From assembly GCA_028023455.1 (NCBI GenBank), contig JAQFVV010012395.1, forward strand, positions 7,447,998 through 7,511,997: a stretch of DNA of 64,000 nucleotides. Reading direction: 5' to 3'. Position numbers and translations under genes: made by a program. The stretch comes from Epiperipatus broadwayi. Taxonomy: Eukaryota > Onychophora > Udeonychophora > Euonychophora > Peripatidae. The notes under the pieces were generated by a model. That model saw only the letters and a program-made list of their open reading frames with translations. It did no database searches and had not been told where the DNA came from. This document shows, piece by piece, positions 47,031-57,921 of the stretch. Positions within the stretch are counted from its first letter, which is position 1; each line of letters starts with the position of its first letter.

Positions 47031-47150
47031 AATACATGAAGCTTTTATCTATGATGGTCCCCATACCCAGACTGTTTTCGAGCTATGGCTCTCATCAGTG
47101 AGGAGCTAGGACATAAGATTCAAAATATTAACTCAAGCCAAGCATTTATC
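47031..47150 (-). ncRNA. Hammerhead ribozyme motif (type I), best copy
   Basis: The minus strand contains every invariant hammerhead core element in order: CTGATGA (47098-47092), a 4-bp stem II GAGC/GCTC with loop CATA (47091-47080), GAAA (47079-47076), a very short stem III segment ACAG, and the cleavage dinucleotide UC (47071-47070). Stem I pairs UGGG with CUCA next to the core and GGGAC with GUCCU beyond an internal loop, the open-stem topology of type I. The one weakness is an A-G mismatch at the base of stem III, where the sister copy at 63.6 kb has C-G. Minimal stem III hammerheads are known from Penelope-like elements and retrozymes. The unit has short inverted ends GATAAATGCT/AGCATTTATC. 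Confidence 0.72.
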
Positions 47151-47684
47151 TAATTCTTAAATATTAAGAAAAAGATTCAAATCTTCAGACACCTACACAC
47201 ACATATATATATATATATATATAATTTATTTGAAATTATGAAAGAATTTTTAGACACATAGTTATTTAGAACTTTGTCAGACACAATAAGACTGCAGTAA
47301 ATTTAGTTAATCTATTTAACAGTCTGATGAAAATCAGTATATAATAAGGTATATCTTAATTTGATATAAGCATTTAAGACAGCCATCATCTAGAAAACCA
47401 AGAGGAATTATTGTTACAAATTAAACCTAAAACATTCTTATTTTTGTCAAGTGTAGAAAATTAAAACTTAATTTGTATTCTTATATATATTTCATTACAC
47501 CTTATATGTCCACTGTTAAATATTAACTTCTTAAATCGTGAGAATCTTATGGCAGCATGCATTGCAATTAAATAATAAAAAAATCCTGATCATCATCTGA
47601 AACAATCTTTCTTTTTGTTATTAGTATGACTAATGTAATAAAAAATTTGAGAAAAACAGACTATTAAAAAAATTAGAAAGTAAA
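47151..47684. other. AT-rich 3' flank of the minus-strand gene
   Basis: No coding evidence; a (TA)n tract lies at 47203-47222. Transcripts of the gene ending at 47.7 kb should terminate just inside this stretch. Confidence 0.4.
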
Positions 47685-47690
47685 TTTATT
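47685..47690 (-). terminator. Polyadenylation signal AATAAA
   Basis: AATAAA on the minus strand, seven bases after the stop codon of the terminal exon. It gives a very short 3' UTR if used. Confidence 0.6.
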
Positions 47691-47697
47691 TCTGAGT

Positions 47698-47971
47698 TTA
47701 AAGAATGAAATAGGTGAGAAATTTCCACCACGATTCTCCAACTTGTCTGGGAAGGCCAATCTTTTCAGCCATGTCAGCAAAAGCATTAACACCAATATCA
47801 TCTACACGGTCAGACAGAGCTAGAGTTTGATCAATTAATTTCTCAACATTATCTCTGTTAATGTATTTTTTGAATGGAGTTGGAGTTACAATAGCCATCA
47901 CATCAATACCCTTAAGTATCAGTTCTCTATTGCGGGTAAGAAATTTTTTGGTCAAGTTAAGCTTGATACCT
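47698..47971 (-). CDS. Terminal coding exon of an unidentified gene
   Basis: The exon starts after an excellent acceptor (pyrimidine run then CAG at 47974-47972) and ends in TAA, with AATAAA just beyond. It encodes about 90 residues beginning GIKLNLTKKFLTRNRELILK, then GIDVMAIVTPTPFKKYINR, an amphipathic helix-like DNVEKLIDQTLALSDRVDD, and a tail ESWWKFLTYFIL. The composition is ordinary protein, unlike the low-complexity frames around it. Its first base completes the split Arg codon left by the exon at 52262-52286. I do not recognise the family. A search with this exon against invertebrate proteomes should identify it. Confidence 0.7.
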
Positions 47972-47974
47972 CTG

Positions 47975-48981
47975 AAAAAAAAAAAAGAGAATAAGTAATT
48001 TAATATCAATATATACTAGTAAATGATAATTATATATACATCTTCATTACATATGCACATGAACACTTGTGTAATCTATGTTTATATTGACAAACAACTG
48101 GACAAATATATGTGTACATGCTACATTCTTTTTCAATCATATATGAACATTATACTTGTACATCACATATGTTATACACCTGTCTATTCACATATATGTC
48201 ACTATAATTGTATTCACCGACAGGTGCATGTCATCTATACATATACACATATGTATAGGACACTCATATTCACATGTCTTCTTATCTCAACTATATATAA
48301 ACACGTGTGAAGGTGTATGCATTATTCTTATACCCAATACATGCTTAATAGCACATTTGTATGCAAATGCATGCACCATATATCAGTAGAATAATGCATG
48401 CACCATATATCAGTAGATATATAACCATATAACAGTAGATATATTTTATCACTATACCTACATTCACTTATGCATGTCTAAATATATATAAACAATGTAG
48501 ACTAGTCCATAAAAACTGCAAAGCTGTAGCATCCTCAGAAAAAAATTAATTATTAAATTTGTGCTCGAAAATAGCAATAATATAACAATCATTCAACATT
48601 TTGCATAATTATCATGTTATTAGAGCTAAATACATCCCATTTAAAAGAAATTATTTTAAGCTATGCTTGAGATTCTATTTAAAGGTGCTTCCAATTATAA
48701 CAGTACAAAAAACTTTGTATTCTAGCGCCATACCATTAGAGTTGATAGCTGATTATCCATTCCGATTTCTCTTCAGAGTGAATACATTATTATTGTTTTC
48801 ATTTAGGATGAGCAATAAAATATTCTGTCTCTTTTTTTAATTATCATTTTTAAATTAACATATATAAAATAGTAAAAAAAATATATAAAATATGTATGAA
48901 GATGGGTGTCAATGCTGAATATATAAAATAATATATTTTCCTAATTGTCACTACATGAAAAAATTGAAATAAAATGTAAAG
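47975..48981. other. Intron sequence with (CACATATG)-rich simple repeats
   Basis: This is the start of the 4.3-kb intron of the minus-strand gene. It has TATACACAT-type low-complexity sequence from 48020 to 48480 and a doubled unit AATGCATGCACCATATATCA near 48365-48415. The ORFs here are translated simple repeat. Confidence 0.5.
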
Positions 48982-49084
48982 ATGTCAAGCGATGGTGGTC
49001 GAGAGGTCAGCATAGCTATCTTACAAGCAGTTGTCCCGTGTTAGCGGGTTTGCTTTCTGGCCGATGCTATAACACATGAGAAAA
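48982..49084 (+). mobile_element. tRNA-derived SINE, copy 2, with 11-bp target duplication
   Basis: Begins ATGTCAAGCGATGGTGGTCGAG and ends CCGATGCTATAACACATGAG plus poly(A). AAAATGTAAAG flanks it at 48971-48981 and 49085-49095. Same family as the copies at 24.2 and 57.8 kb. The A-box region (TGGTGGTCGAGAGGTCAGC) is well kept and the B box is altered (CGGGTTTGC). It lies within the presumed intron, antisense to the host gene. Confidence 0.88.
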
Positions 49085-49095
49085 AAAATGTAAAG

Positions 49096-51821
49096 GTCGA
49101 TCTACTCCAGATATTGTCATTTATCAAACAGCAGTTAGTAAAAATAAAAAAAATGCATTAAATCTTTTGACAATGATTGGGATGGGAAAATAAAATCGTT
49201 GTGTTGTTGCGAAATTAGAAATGCTCTGTTTTGTTTTCTGGCGACGATACAACGGGCTGCTATTGTATATGGCTGCATTGATATACCCTTAACTTTATAT
49301 ACTTGAATATATATTAAATCTTTATTCCCATCTACATATATATCTTATCTGTATGTACACATGCATATACACTACATTTGTATATATGCATATTTGAATA
49401 GAGCTTTATGGTGCTTATATAAAATGTTATTTTATTCTTTAAATGTTTCTTATATTATTTGAATGTTTTGAAGAAGCTTACTTGATCTAAATTACATTAA
49501 ATATATATGCCATATGATGTTGAGAATAAACAATCTTGAACAAGGATAGTCTTGCCTTTAAGATTAACTATCAGTTCAACTAGGTATTTACTGGAGAAAA
49601 TAAACTAATCAGCGCTTGTTAAGATTCGTGTTAATATGATGTTAATATAAATATACGATTTCTGTTCATTTTTATAAATGTGAAGCAAATGACAGTTTAT
49701 GTCATTAATTAGTGATAAAATAGAAAAAGTATGTAAAAATGTTACTGGTTCACAAATGTAATATAATATAATTTGTTATGCAGTAAGTTTATGATGAAGA
49801 AAACATTTGCTTTAATTAAATTTTTTACCCTTGTTTATTAATTGTGTATGTGATGTTTTATACGTTTTAAATGTAAAAAAAAAAAAATACTAATGCAATA
49901 ATCTTTTAATAGAAAAAGTTATGAGGATTTTTTATTGACAGATTTTGAATATGCTATATAACTTTATTCCATAATGTCAGAAATTTTATTTCAAGATATT
50001 TTTTCATGTATGAATTGCCTTAATCCCTATAGCAAGAAGTTCTATTATTAAGAGATTAAGATAGATAAAATGCATTGATAGATAAATAATCAAACAATAC
50101 AATAATTCCGCATCTCTTTTTTACACTTTTTTAAGCAGTTTTATTTTATTCTGTTTTAGCAAAATCTGCAGCATAATCAGGGATCTGTAAATATTTTAGA
50201 ATATTTCACGATATTACATTTCATTATAAGATGTTAAATAAAACTTCAAAAATATTTTTACTTTTATATTTCAAAGATCCTCTGTTCAATTTTATAAAAT
50301 ATTTTTAAATTTCTGATGACGGCTAAATATTCAGCTGAAACAGTTTCATAAAAATAAAGTAAAATTAAAATAGTATTTGAGAAATAAAAAAAAATAGTAA
50401 TGGCATTCAATCATAGATAGGTCGATAAAAAAATAAAAATAAAAATATTTAATTCTTAATAGCACAACACAACACTATCACGATTAGATTTAGCCACAGT
50501 TAGGTAAATAAAAAAGCTGTTCATATAAGACAGCAGAATGATTGTCAGTATAAATTTCAAGTAGTTTTGCAGTGATTATAACAAGAGGAGAGTCCCTCAA
50601 CACTTATTAAAATGTAATGTTTAATAGTATTTTGAGATTGGAACAAATAAAAAAAAAAGGTATAATTTATGACATATTACTGCAATCATATATATACAAA
50701 TCACATCACTACAACCCTCAGGTTTAAATAAATTATCTAATTGTAATGTTGTTTGATAATAGATTGCCTTTTATTCTATTGGTTTATTTAAGCATGCAAA
50801 TGATTGACATTATAATTATCATCATCTCATCTGTGGACATAAATACAAGCGTTAGCAAGTTTTTTAACTTGCATTTTTGTCTATATAAGTATATTAAAAA
50901 AATAGTAATAAAAAAGAATACATATCCTATATTTTAACCAGACATTCAATTTGGCATTTCTGAGGAAAAGAGTTAATGTTACTGTGATTGGTAAATATAA
51001 GAGGTATTTAACTTTTAATCTATAAAAAGTATTCTTTTATTTAACTATTCGAAAAATAATGACTGCCAAAAATATTTATGTAAATTATGATGTAAAACAT
51101 AAGGTTTACATAATTTAAAAAAATGAATAATATAAAAAGAATCGTAAAATATTCAGTAGATAAAATTCCTTAATACTTAGATATAAGTTGAGGAAAACAA
51201 TCAGGTTGATTAAAATCACTCTTTCATCCGTGAGTAAAAGTTCTTACAGTTTTTCTTTCTGCTGGTGTACACCAATGGGAACAGCTAAATACCCATTTAC
51301 CCATCATTAAATGATTAGCATTCAAAATTAATTATAGGCTGGTTGCTTTAAAGGTTGTTTTTAAGCGTGTTTAAAAATTCTAGAAAGCTAAACAAAAATA
51401 ATATTGATACATTAAGCTGAATTTGAGATCATAATTTTACTAGGTAAATTTACTAATTGACATATTACAAAGTATTGCTGAGAAAGAATAAACGGAGTAA
51501 AAGGAATAACAAAGCCAGTTTATATGAACAGTTAGTATGGTCGGCGCTCAGTGATGTGAGTGGAATTGAAAAGAAGAAGCAAGAAAGGACTAGTGTCTGC
51601 CTATTTTTGTGTGAGATTAAAATCTAAATCGTAGAATCGGAATCAATAGAAGGTCAAATATAGGTTGTATACAAGCTAAAAAAATGTTAAAAGTGACATA
51701 ACTTTAAGCATATCAAAAATGAACCACGATCTTAAAGAAACATGTTTGGTAATAGAGAAGATATGATGATGACAAGTCCCTATTATTAAAAATTAAAGGC
51801 CAAAAATAATGATCAATAAAG
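49096..51821. other. AT-rich intron DNA
   Basis: No exon with compatible phase was found between the micro-exon and the terminal exon. A candidate 37-nt segment near 51250-51285 with a GTAAGA donor was rejected because it would bring a stop into frame. A CTGATGACGGCT...AGCTGAAAC motif lies near 50315-50345. Confidence 0.4.
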
Positions 51822-51834
51822 ATTTTAATGATTT

Positions 51835-51932
51835 AATTAAATCGGATTTGAAAACAGACTTTTAAGCTTCATTCACATACTCTATCTTATATACCCGATA
51901 CAAATGACCACATATATATATAAAAACGATAA
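51835..51932. mobile_element. SINE-like element, family 2, with target duplication
   Basis: The block GGATTTGAAAACAGACTTTTAAGC...ACAAATGACCACATATATAT is flanked by ATTTTAATGATTT at 51822-51834 and 51933-51945. It shares the module seen at 52.1 kb and in the 39-40 kb foldback. The tRNA-like boxes lie on the minus strand. Confidence 0.65.
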
Positions 51933-52099
51933 ATTTTAATGATTTGTAATTCCACTCCTGCGCATGGAATATTTAGTTTGTATTCGTAATATAATGAAAA
52001 CAACAGATATCAATTAGAAATTTGTAAAGACAATATAATCCTAATCAGCCTGATTTTTATGCAAGAGATGCTTATAAATAAAAGAAAAAAAAATAATTA

Positions 52100-52197
52100 G
52101 AAAGAATTTGAACCCAGACTTTTAAGCCACCTTTAGTCATCCACTCCATCTTAGCCAACCGCCTCACCAGATCACATACATGCGAAAAAAAAAAAAG
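52100..52197 (-). mobile_element. SINE-like element, family 2, best tRNA-like copy
   Basis: The minus strand reads GGTTGGCTAAGATGG (perfect A box TGGCTAAGATG) and, about 33 bases on, CTGGGTTCAAATTC (B box), at proper tRNA spacing. The plus-strand right end is ACATGCGAAAAAAAAAAAA, which resembles the ACATGAGAAAAA tail of the other SINE family, so the element may contain an antisense tRNA-like part. No clear target duplication was found. Confidence 0.6.
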
Positions 52198-52261
52198 ATT
52201 GTAAAACTTTATCCTCTAATGTTATAAAACTGAATTATAATTTTGTTAATTTTCCACTTAC

Positions 52262-52286
52262 CGCTTTTCTGCTTTTAGTTCGTAAT
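52262..52286 (-). CDS. 25-nt micro-exon of the unidentified gene
   Basis: Bounded by a very strong acceptor (TTTTTTGTTTGTTTGTTTTAG) and a consensus donor GTAAGTGG. The exon encodes YELKAEK plus split codons on both sides. The preceding exon supplies the G of a GAT codon and the following exon supplies the A of a CGA codon, so all three exons are in one open frame. Two consecutive phase matches with consensus splice sites make chance unlikely, but expression evidence is lacking. Confidence 0.6.
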
Positions 52287-52486
52287 CTAAAACAAACAAA
52301 CAAAAAAGAGCAACAATTAGTGAAAACATATATTTTAAATACAATAATTGCCTATAATAAAAAAATATTATTCATTACTATACAGGAAATGAAGTAATTA
52401 AAACTAAATAAAAATAACATATTCAACAAATATACATAATAGAGTTAAAGCAAGGATGGGTATATTACAGCACCCCCCCCCCTTAC

Positions 52487-52517
52487 CACAAGCAACTCTT
52501 AACGATATTTGTGCAGC
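52487..52517 (-). CDS. Internal coding exon of the unidentified gene
   Basis: The minus-strand exon GCTGCACAAATATCG... encodes AAQISLRVAC plus one base, ends at the donor GTAAGG (followed by a run of eleven G), and is preceded by CTGCAG. An alternative acceptor six bases earlier (ending 52523, TTATTCACAAG) keeps the frame and adds Leu-Gln. It joins in phase to the micro-exon. Exons further 5' (higher coordinates) were not found. Confidence 0.5.
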
Positions 52518-52523
52518 CTGCAG

Positions 52524-55500
52524 CTTGTGAATAAGAGTAAGATATTTTTTTCTTAATTTTATCACAAAAATGTTAAATGATATAAACAAGCAATACATGT
52601 TTGTTAGCCTATGATAATGCGGGGTTCCTCTGAAAAATGCTTTGAGCAAAACATACTAGATTTCTAATTTCTGCTTAACTTTTAAGTTTTTCATAAAATA
52701 TATGACAAACGAGTAATCACGAGTCATATGATCTGCGATTATTCAGTATATTTCAAAAACCATGAATTTTATAAAAAATTATTTCAGACAATATATATTA
52801 ATCAAATGTTGAACATTTTTTGTCAATTTTTTTTCGCATTTGTAACAGCTTTCACCTTATTGGTAATCAGAAATGAATTGTGTTCCACCGGAAATCTCCA
52901 TGAAGGGATATTGCTGTCCAACAATAGACGTCTAAGTTAGGACATAAAGATTGCGGCACCAAAAAGTTTGTTTTATTAAGAAGACAAAATAAACTCACAC
53001 ATGAAAATAGCACACCATACACAACTCAGACATCTTCCTAAAATTCTCTGAAATACGTTTTAAAAGCTTTATTTTATGAAAATTCTTGAAAAATCAGTTT
53101 CAGCATGATAGTAATACTTGCTGTATCGAAAATAATACTTTTTAAGTGAGATCATTAGAGATCTTACAGAAACCTGTGTGGCTTACAGTCAAAAAGATTT
53201 CCTCATCCTTGAGTTTTTAAATTGCTGGGTATGATTTTCTGCAGTAATAAGTAAATGACAGATTGTGCAATATAAAGTCAATAAATTGATCGTTCCACCT
53301 CTATCATTTATGGAGTTCAAATATTTTATGAATTTCCAAAAATAACTCATTTGATTATGTTAATCATCTACTTAATATTAAATCAAACTAGCACATCTAG
53401 TTACTTTTCTACAAAATAATTCATGGAAAATTTTATCTGCTTCTACAAATTTGAAAATTGCATGCAATAAAATGTCATTCTAACTGCTTATAAACAATCT
53501 ATATACAGAAAGATGTTGACCATCTCCAACCATTTTGATAGTATATATCACTTCAGCAGGTTTGAAAAAAATAACTTGCGAATTAATAGTATGAAATAAT
53601 GCAGCAGTAAATATAAGACTTAACATAGGCAATTTTTTTAATATCATAAATGTAGCATTTTCTTCTAGACTACAATATATTCTAAACAATCTCATTTGCT
53701 CACTTCAAAACGAATACTTTTTTTTATTCAGTAAAGGCATTTCGTTAGAAACTTTTATGAGATGAACAGGACATTCTATTATTTAATGTCAAACAAATGT
53801 TGGAATTTATTTAGATGAAATCTTCTTTTGCACTCATTCTTCATCAACCTTTATATTGCTGTTCAAAAATAATGAATTAAAACTTTGTGTAACATCAAAA
53901 TGCTGATCGTAGATATGATACTTTTATTGAATTTTCAAACATAATAGCAGATATGAATTATTCAATTCAAATGTTATAAGCTAAATGACTTTTGATGTAG
54001 TTGATGTCAAAATCAATAAATACAAATCAATAACAGTAATACAGGCAATATATTAAAAAAAGCTAGTGCATGTTAAATAGAAAACTTCATATTTTAACAT
54101 TAATAGGATGATTAAAATATGTAATAAAATAAGATCTTTTAATTTTAGATTTTCAATAATTTTTTTTCATACAAACAACATCAATTTATTTGGTTCACAT
54201 ATCTTTTCATTTCATAAATAAATGATGCCCATGTTTTATTATTTTTGCTTTAATATATATATATTGTCACCCCTCTCTTTCAGGCCCCTTACTGTAATAT
54301 TATAATGGAACAAGTCTGAATTCTATAGTACAGCTAGTTTGAGATTTATCCCTATCTCATTATCCCTGAAATTATTAAATCACTAAACATCATGCTACTG
54401 TATGAAGAATTTTATCCTTGAAACTATTAATAATTTTTATTAGAAGTGACCATATTTTAAACTTACATTAAATCTGGGAATTCAAGCAATTAATTATTAT
54501 AATTAGTATTTACAGTTAATTAAAGAGGATTTTGATTTATTTGTAATTACAGATGTCTGTTTTTACTGCTGTTTAGTGACTACTGCATTTATGAAGTGTT
54601 AAAATTGGGAAGAAGGATAACAATGCGGTGTCATTAAAAACAAGTGAAAAAACTCACTCTTATTTAAATATTCCTTTACATTATTCTTTTACTAAATGGG
54701 AAAAGATAGTGAACTTATAACTGAAATAACTATATATAATTTCTGATTTAGAATAAGATCTCTAAACACGTGTAAGAAAATTTGTTTTTGTTTATATTCT
54801 TCGGTGCTTAAATGTTTCAAACATACAAACACGGGTTATAAATAGAGTAAAGGACATAATAGAAGAAGTCGGAAAAGCTATTTCAGAAAAATTAATTTTT
54901 ATCATTTAATGTTCATTGATTTTACTCAAATATTTTATCGTGGCTTCTAGTGTTGAAAAATCATTATTGTTGTCTAGTTAACAGCAGAAAATCAGTAGCT
55001 TAGTATTTGTGTTGCTGTGTATAAGCGTACATATTTTTATTGTCCCAAATTTGCTTTAATAATTAATATGTGGATTCTATCTTTCAGCTCCGCGGCAGTA
55101 GTTCTTTGACCCTACCTTTATTTCCATATCCCCATCCCTAATGGAAAATTAAGATTCAATGAGCATAATTACTTATTGGACCGTTCTTGCCATTGGCTAT
55201 GCGTTATCTTTTTATATGCACATTGGTTAGAGGCATGAATACTCAATTCGATCTGATAAGACCTAGATAAAACTGAATTTGGGTTAGTCCATTATTTAGA
55301 GGCAAGGTGAGATATGACAATCTCTCACATATTTAAATGTGAGTTTAATAATACAAAGTTTTTATAAAGTTTCTTGCTATTTTGTATACGCTATTACAGA
55401 ATCCTATTGGAAATTACAACTTTTATTAGTAAATGCTCAAACTCTGACAAACACAGAGATGAAGAGTTGAAGAATAAGAAATTGAAGATGGACTTGAATT

Positions 55501-55965
55501 TAATAAATCAATTCTGGAAAACAAACACTTCACGTTTATCACATGCTAGTCCTTTAGCCTATTTACATGCCATTTTATAATGCTGTCTAACTTTTTTTTA
55601 AAAAAAGAATGATATTAAAATCACAAGCTTTAGATAAATGAAAGCTTATGAGAATTTCTATTTATAAAATCAATAAGCAAAGTGTAAAAGTACCGAACAA
55701 CAGTTTGCAAAATATAACAGTTCTGCAACTCCATCCCAACCCAATATTTTTACTGTCAGCAAATAGTTCAATCAAAGATTCTAAATACTACACTATCAGA
55801 TGAGAACAATTTTAGAAATAAATGAAATAGTTTTTTTACATAACCTAATAAGATGGTCCATAAAGATTTATGAATTTTGGGTTCCTGAGACTTGCATTCT
55901 ACCATTGCAATAATCATTCAGGACATATAGATTTTTGATTTTTGTGATCTATATAATGTAGATTC
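52524..55965. other. AT-rich DNA, probably upstream intron
   Basis: Earlier exons of the minus-strand gene may lie here or beyond the window, but none could be confirmed by phase. A repeat end related to 27.7/44.2 kb (inverted, CACTAAACATCATGCTACTGTATGAAG) lies near 54370-54405. The short minus ORF at 53480-53695 has no motif I recognise. Confidence 0.4.
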
Positions 55966-56148
55966 AACTATATTTCATGACTGATACTCCATCCCACCTA
56001 TTTATTTATTATATTAACAAAGTAAATAATCAGCTTAGTTCAGATGTAAAATAACAAACAAAAACATTATTAACAACTATAACTAATTAAAGAATAGAAT
56101 TATATGATAGTAATGATAATAAAAGATGTATTTACAATTAAGAAAATT

Positions 56149-56441
56149 TACTAAGGCTGTAACCTCAAGAATATGCCTGTAAAAATGCGATATTAGGGAC
56201 CTCTACAGGTCTTAACCACAAGGTTACGCTCTCAGATATAACCGTTTCAGCTTCACCTATTTAAATAAAAGTAGGTTGAAGTAAAGAAGGGGTTCCCCTC
56301 TTTTCTTCCAAAGCATAAGCTTGTGGTTAAGACCTGTAGAGGTCCCTAATATTGCATTTTTACACGCATATTCTTGAGGTTACAGCCTTAGTAAATATTA
56401 CTTACGTAATCAATAATCAATGTGTGTTTAAATAAATTTAT
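56149..56441. mobile_element. Hairpin element inserted in the left arm, with target duplication
   Basis: The arms TACTAAGGCTGTAACCTCAAG...GGGACCTCTACAGGTCTTAA and their inverted copy face each other around a short spacer. The flanks AATTAAGAAAATT at 56136-56148 and 56442-56454 are a 13-bp duplication. The right arm of the giant repeat, near 63110-63150, has the corresponding sequence without the insertion. A half copy exists at 20.0 kb. Confidence 0.85.
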
Positions 56442-57808
56442 AATTAAGAAAATTATAAGGCGCTCAGGAGCAAGAAGGAAAAATATCCTTGTAACTTACA
56501 GTAATAAATCTTTGAGGATAGCTATAAAATGTTCAGTTAATTTACTTTAGTGTCTTTATGAGCTTACATAAATGTGGAAATTAATCATTAAATTTTAATG
56601 TCTGCTGGCAGTATAACATTTTAGTTTTTTTTTTATTCATTCCATGGCAGTTTTTCTAGGAAAGTTTCCATTACAATTTTCTTCTCAGCATTTAAAATAG
56701 GTACATTTGTAGATTAATTTATAAAAGTACATTTCTTTAGATGACTAGTTTTCCTTTTGTAGCAAGTAAATGTCAAATATTTCTTCAGCATTCAGTAGTG
56801 ATGAATAGATCGTGAGAATCAAGGTTAAATTTTAAAGTATTTCTGTATCTACAGCTCTATACTCAGCTACAATCCTGAAAAGGTCATGAAAAGTGTCCTT
56901 GAGAGTTTTCTACTCCATAAAATGCATGATATTAAAAATCCTTACAAATTTTTTTTTACTTCTATGTAGTAAAAGACGTGATGATTAAATGTTTTACAAC
57001 TCTCCCCATGGTTTTTTGGAAAGTAGACAATTTAGAAAACTTCTGTTAGTTCCCATAGCAATGGTTTTGTTTTATAAAGAAAAAAATATTATTTATTTTA
57101 AAAAAATAAAATAATAACACATTTTATCTTTACACTTTTTTTTTAACATTTTAAACCTACTTTAAAATTTCTTTTATATCTATATCTTTTAATAATTTGT
57201 TATACATAATAAAGAAAAATATTAAAAATATTAGCATAAAAGCAACGCCTGCAAACTCACACACGAAGATTACATTCCTCTCTCTCCATTTAGGAATAAA
57301 ATAGAATCAATTTATCCATAAATTTAGCTTGATTTTATTTCCATATAAAAAGACAATGTCGTTCAATACTTCTTTGCAAACGGATTTACAAGCTGGTATG
57401 AAAATAACAAATAATGTTATCCTTATAAATCCAGAACATTAGTATTCAAATAAAAAAACTGTTGACTTAGAGTCTGACAAATATCAAAATATTCCTGGCT
57501 CACTTTTGAGACTTAAAGGCTAACAAATGTACAACCATGCCTAGATCACTTTGGAGATTTAGAAGCTGATAAATATAAAAATAATATGAAATGGGATCAG
57601 TGCTGACATAAAAAGTCTGAAGTATCAATAACATGACAACCTCAAAACAATGAAACACTTTCCATTCATCGTCAATTCAGAAAGTAACACGATCGAATTT
57701 CAACAATATTTTGGTTTCATACTATACAGTGTTTTTCTTTACATGCTTAATTAACAAAGAAAAGAATAGAGTGATATCATTTAATTCTGAATGCTGATGT
57801 TTTTCTTT

Positions 57809-57921
57809 CTTTTTTTTTTTTTTAAGTGTCATAGCATCGGCCGGGACGCGAACCCGTAACCCGGGCAACTACCTGCAAATGCAAGGCAGTTGCGCTGACC
57901 TCTCAACCACCAATGCAAGAC
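57809..57921 (-). mobile_element. tRNA-derived SINE, copy 3, with 15-bp target duplication
   Basis: On the minus strand it has GGTGGTTGAGAGGTCAGCGC (tRNA D-arm/A-box region), a B box GGGTTCGCGTCCC, then CCGATGCTATGACACTT and poly(A). CTGATGTTTTTCTTT flanks it at 57794-57808 and 57922-57936. The best-preserved copy of the family, with an almost canonical B box. The right arm of the giant inverted repeat carries the uninserted site near 61535-61550. Confidence 0.93.

Noticed and set aside
48023-48389. Two overlapping ORFs of 95 and 77 codons
   Set aside because: They are translations of TATACACATATG-type low-complexity sequence in a presumed intron.
51250-51290. Possible 37-nt exon with GTAAGA donor on the minus strand
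   Set aside because: Inserted between the micro-exon and the terminal exon it would change phase and produce an immediate stop; the acceptor also lacks a pyrimidine tract.
52931-53060. Possible exon with TTTCAG acceptor and GTGAGT donor on the minus strand
   Set aside because: Signals look good and one frame is open, but no open frame matches the phase needed by the next confirmed exon.
53480-53695. 71-codon minus-strand ORF as a transposase fragment
   Set aside because: Flanking frames show no catalytic motif or conserved block that I can name.
55086-55140. Plus-strand segment after TATCTTTCAG with 17 open codons and a stop
   Set aside because: No upstream exon, no nearby poly(A) signal and no recognisable protein; left out as a chance acceptor.
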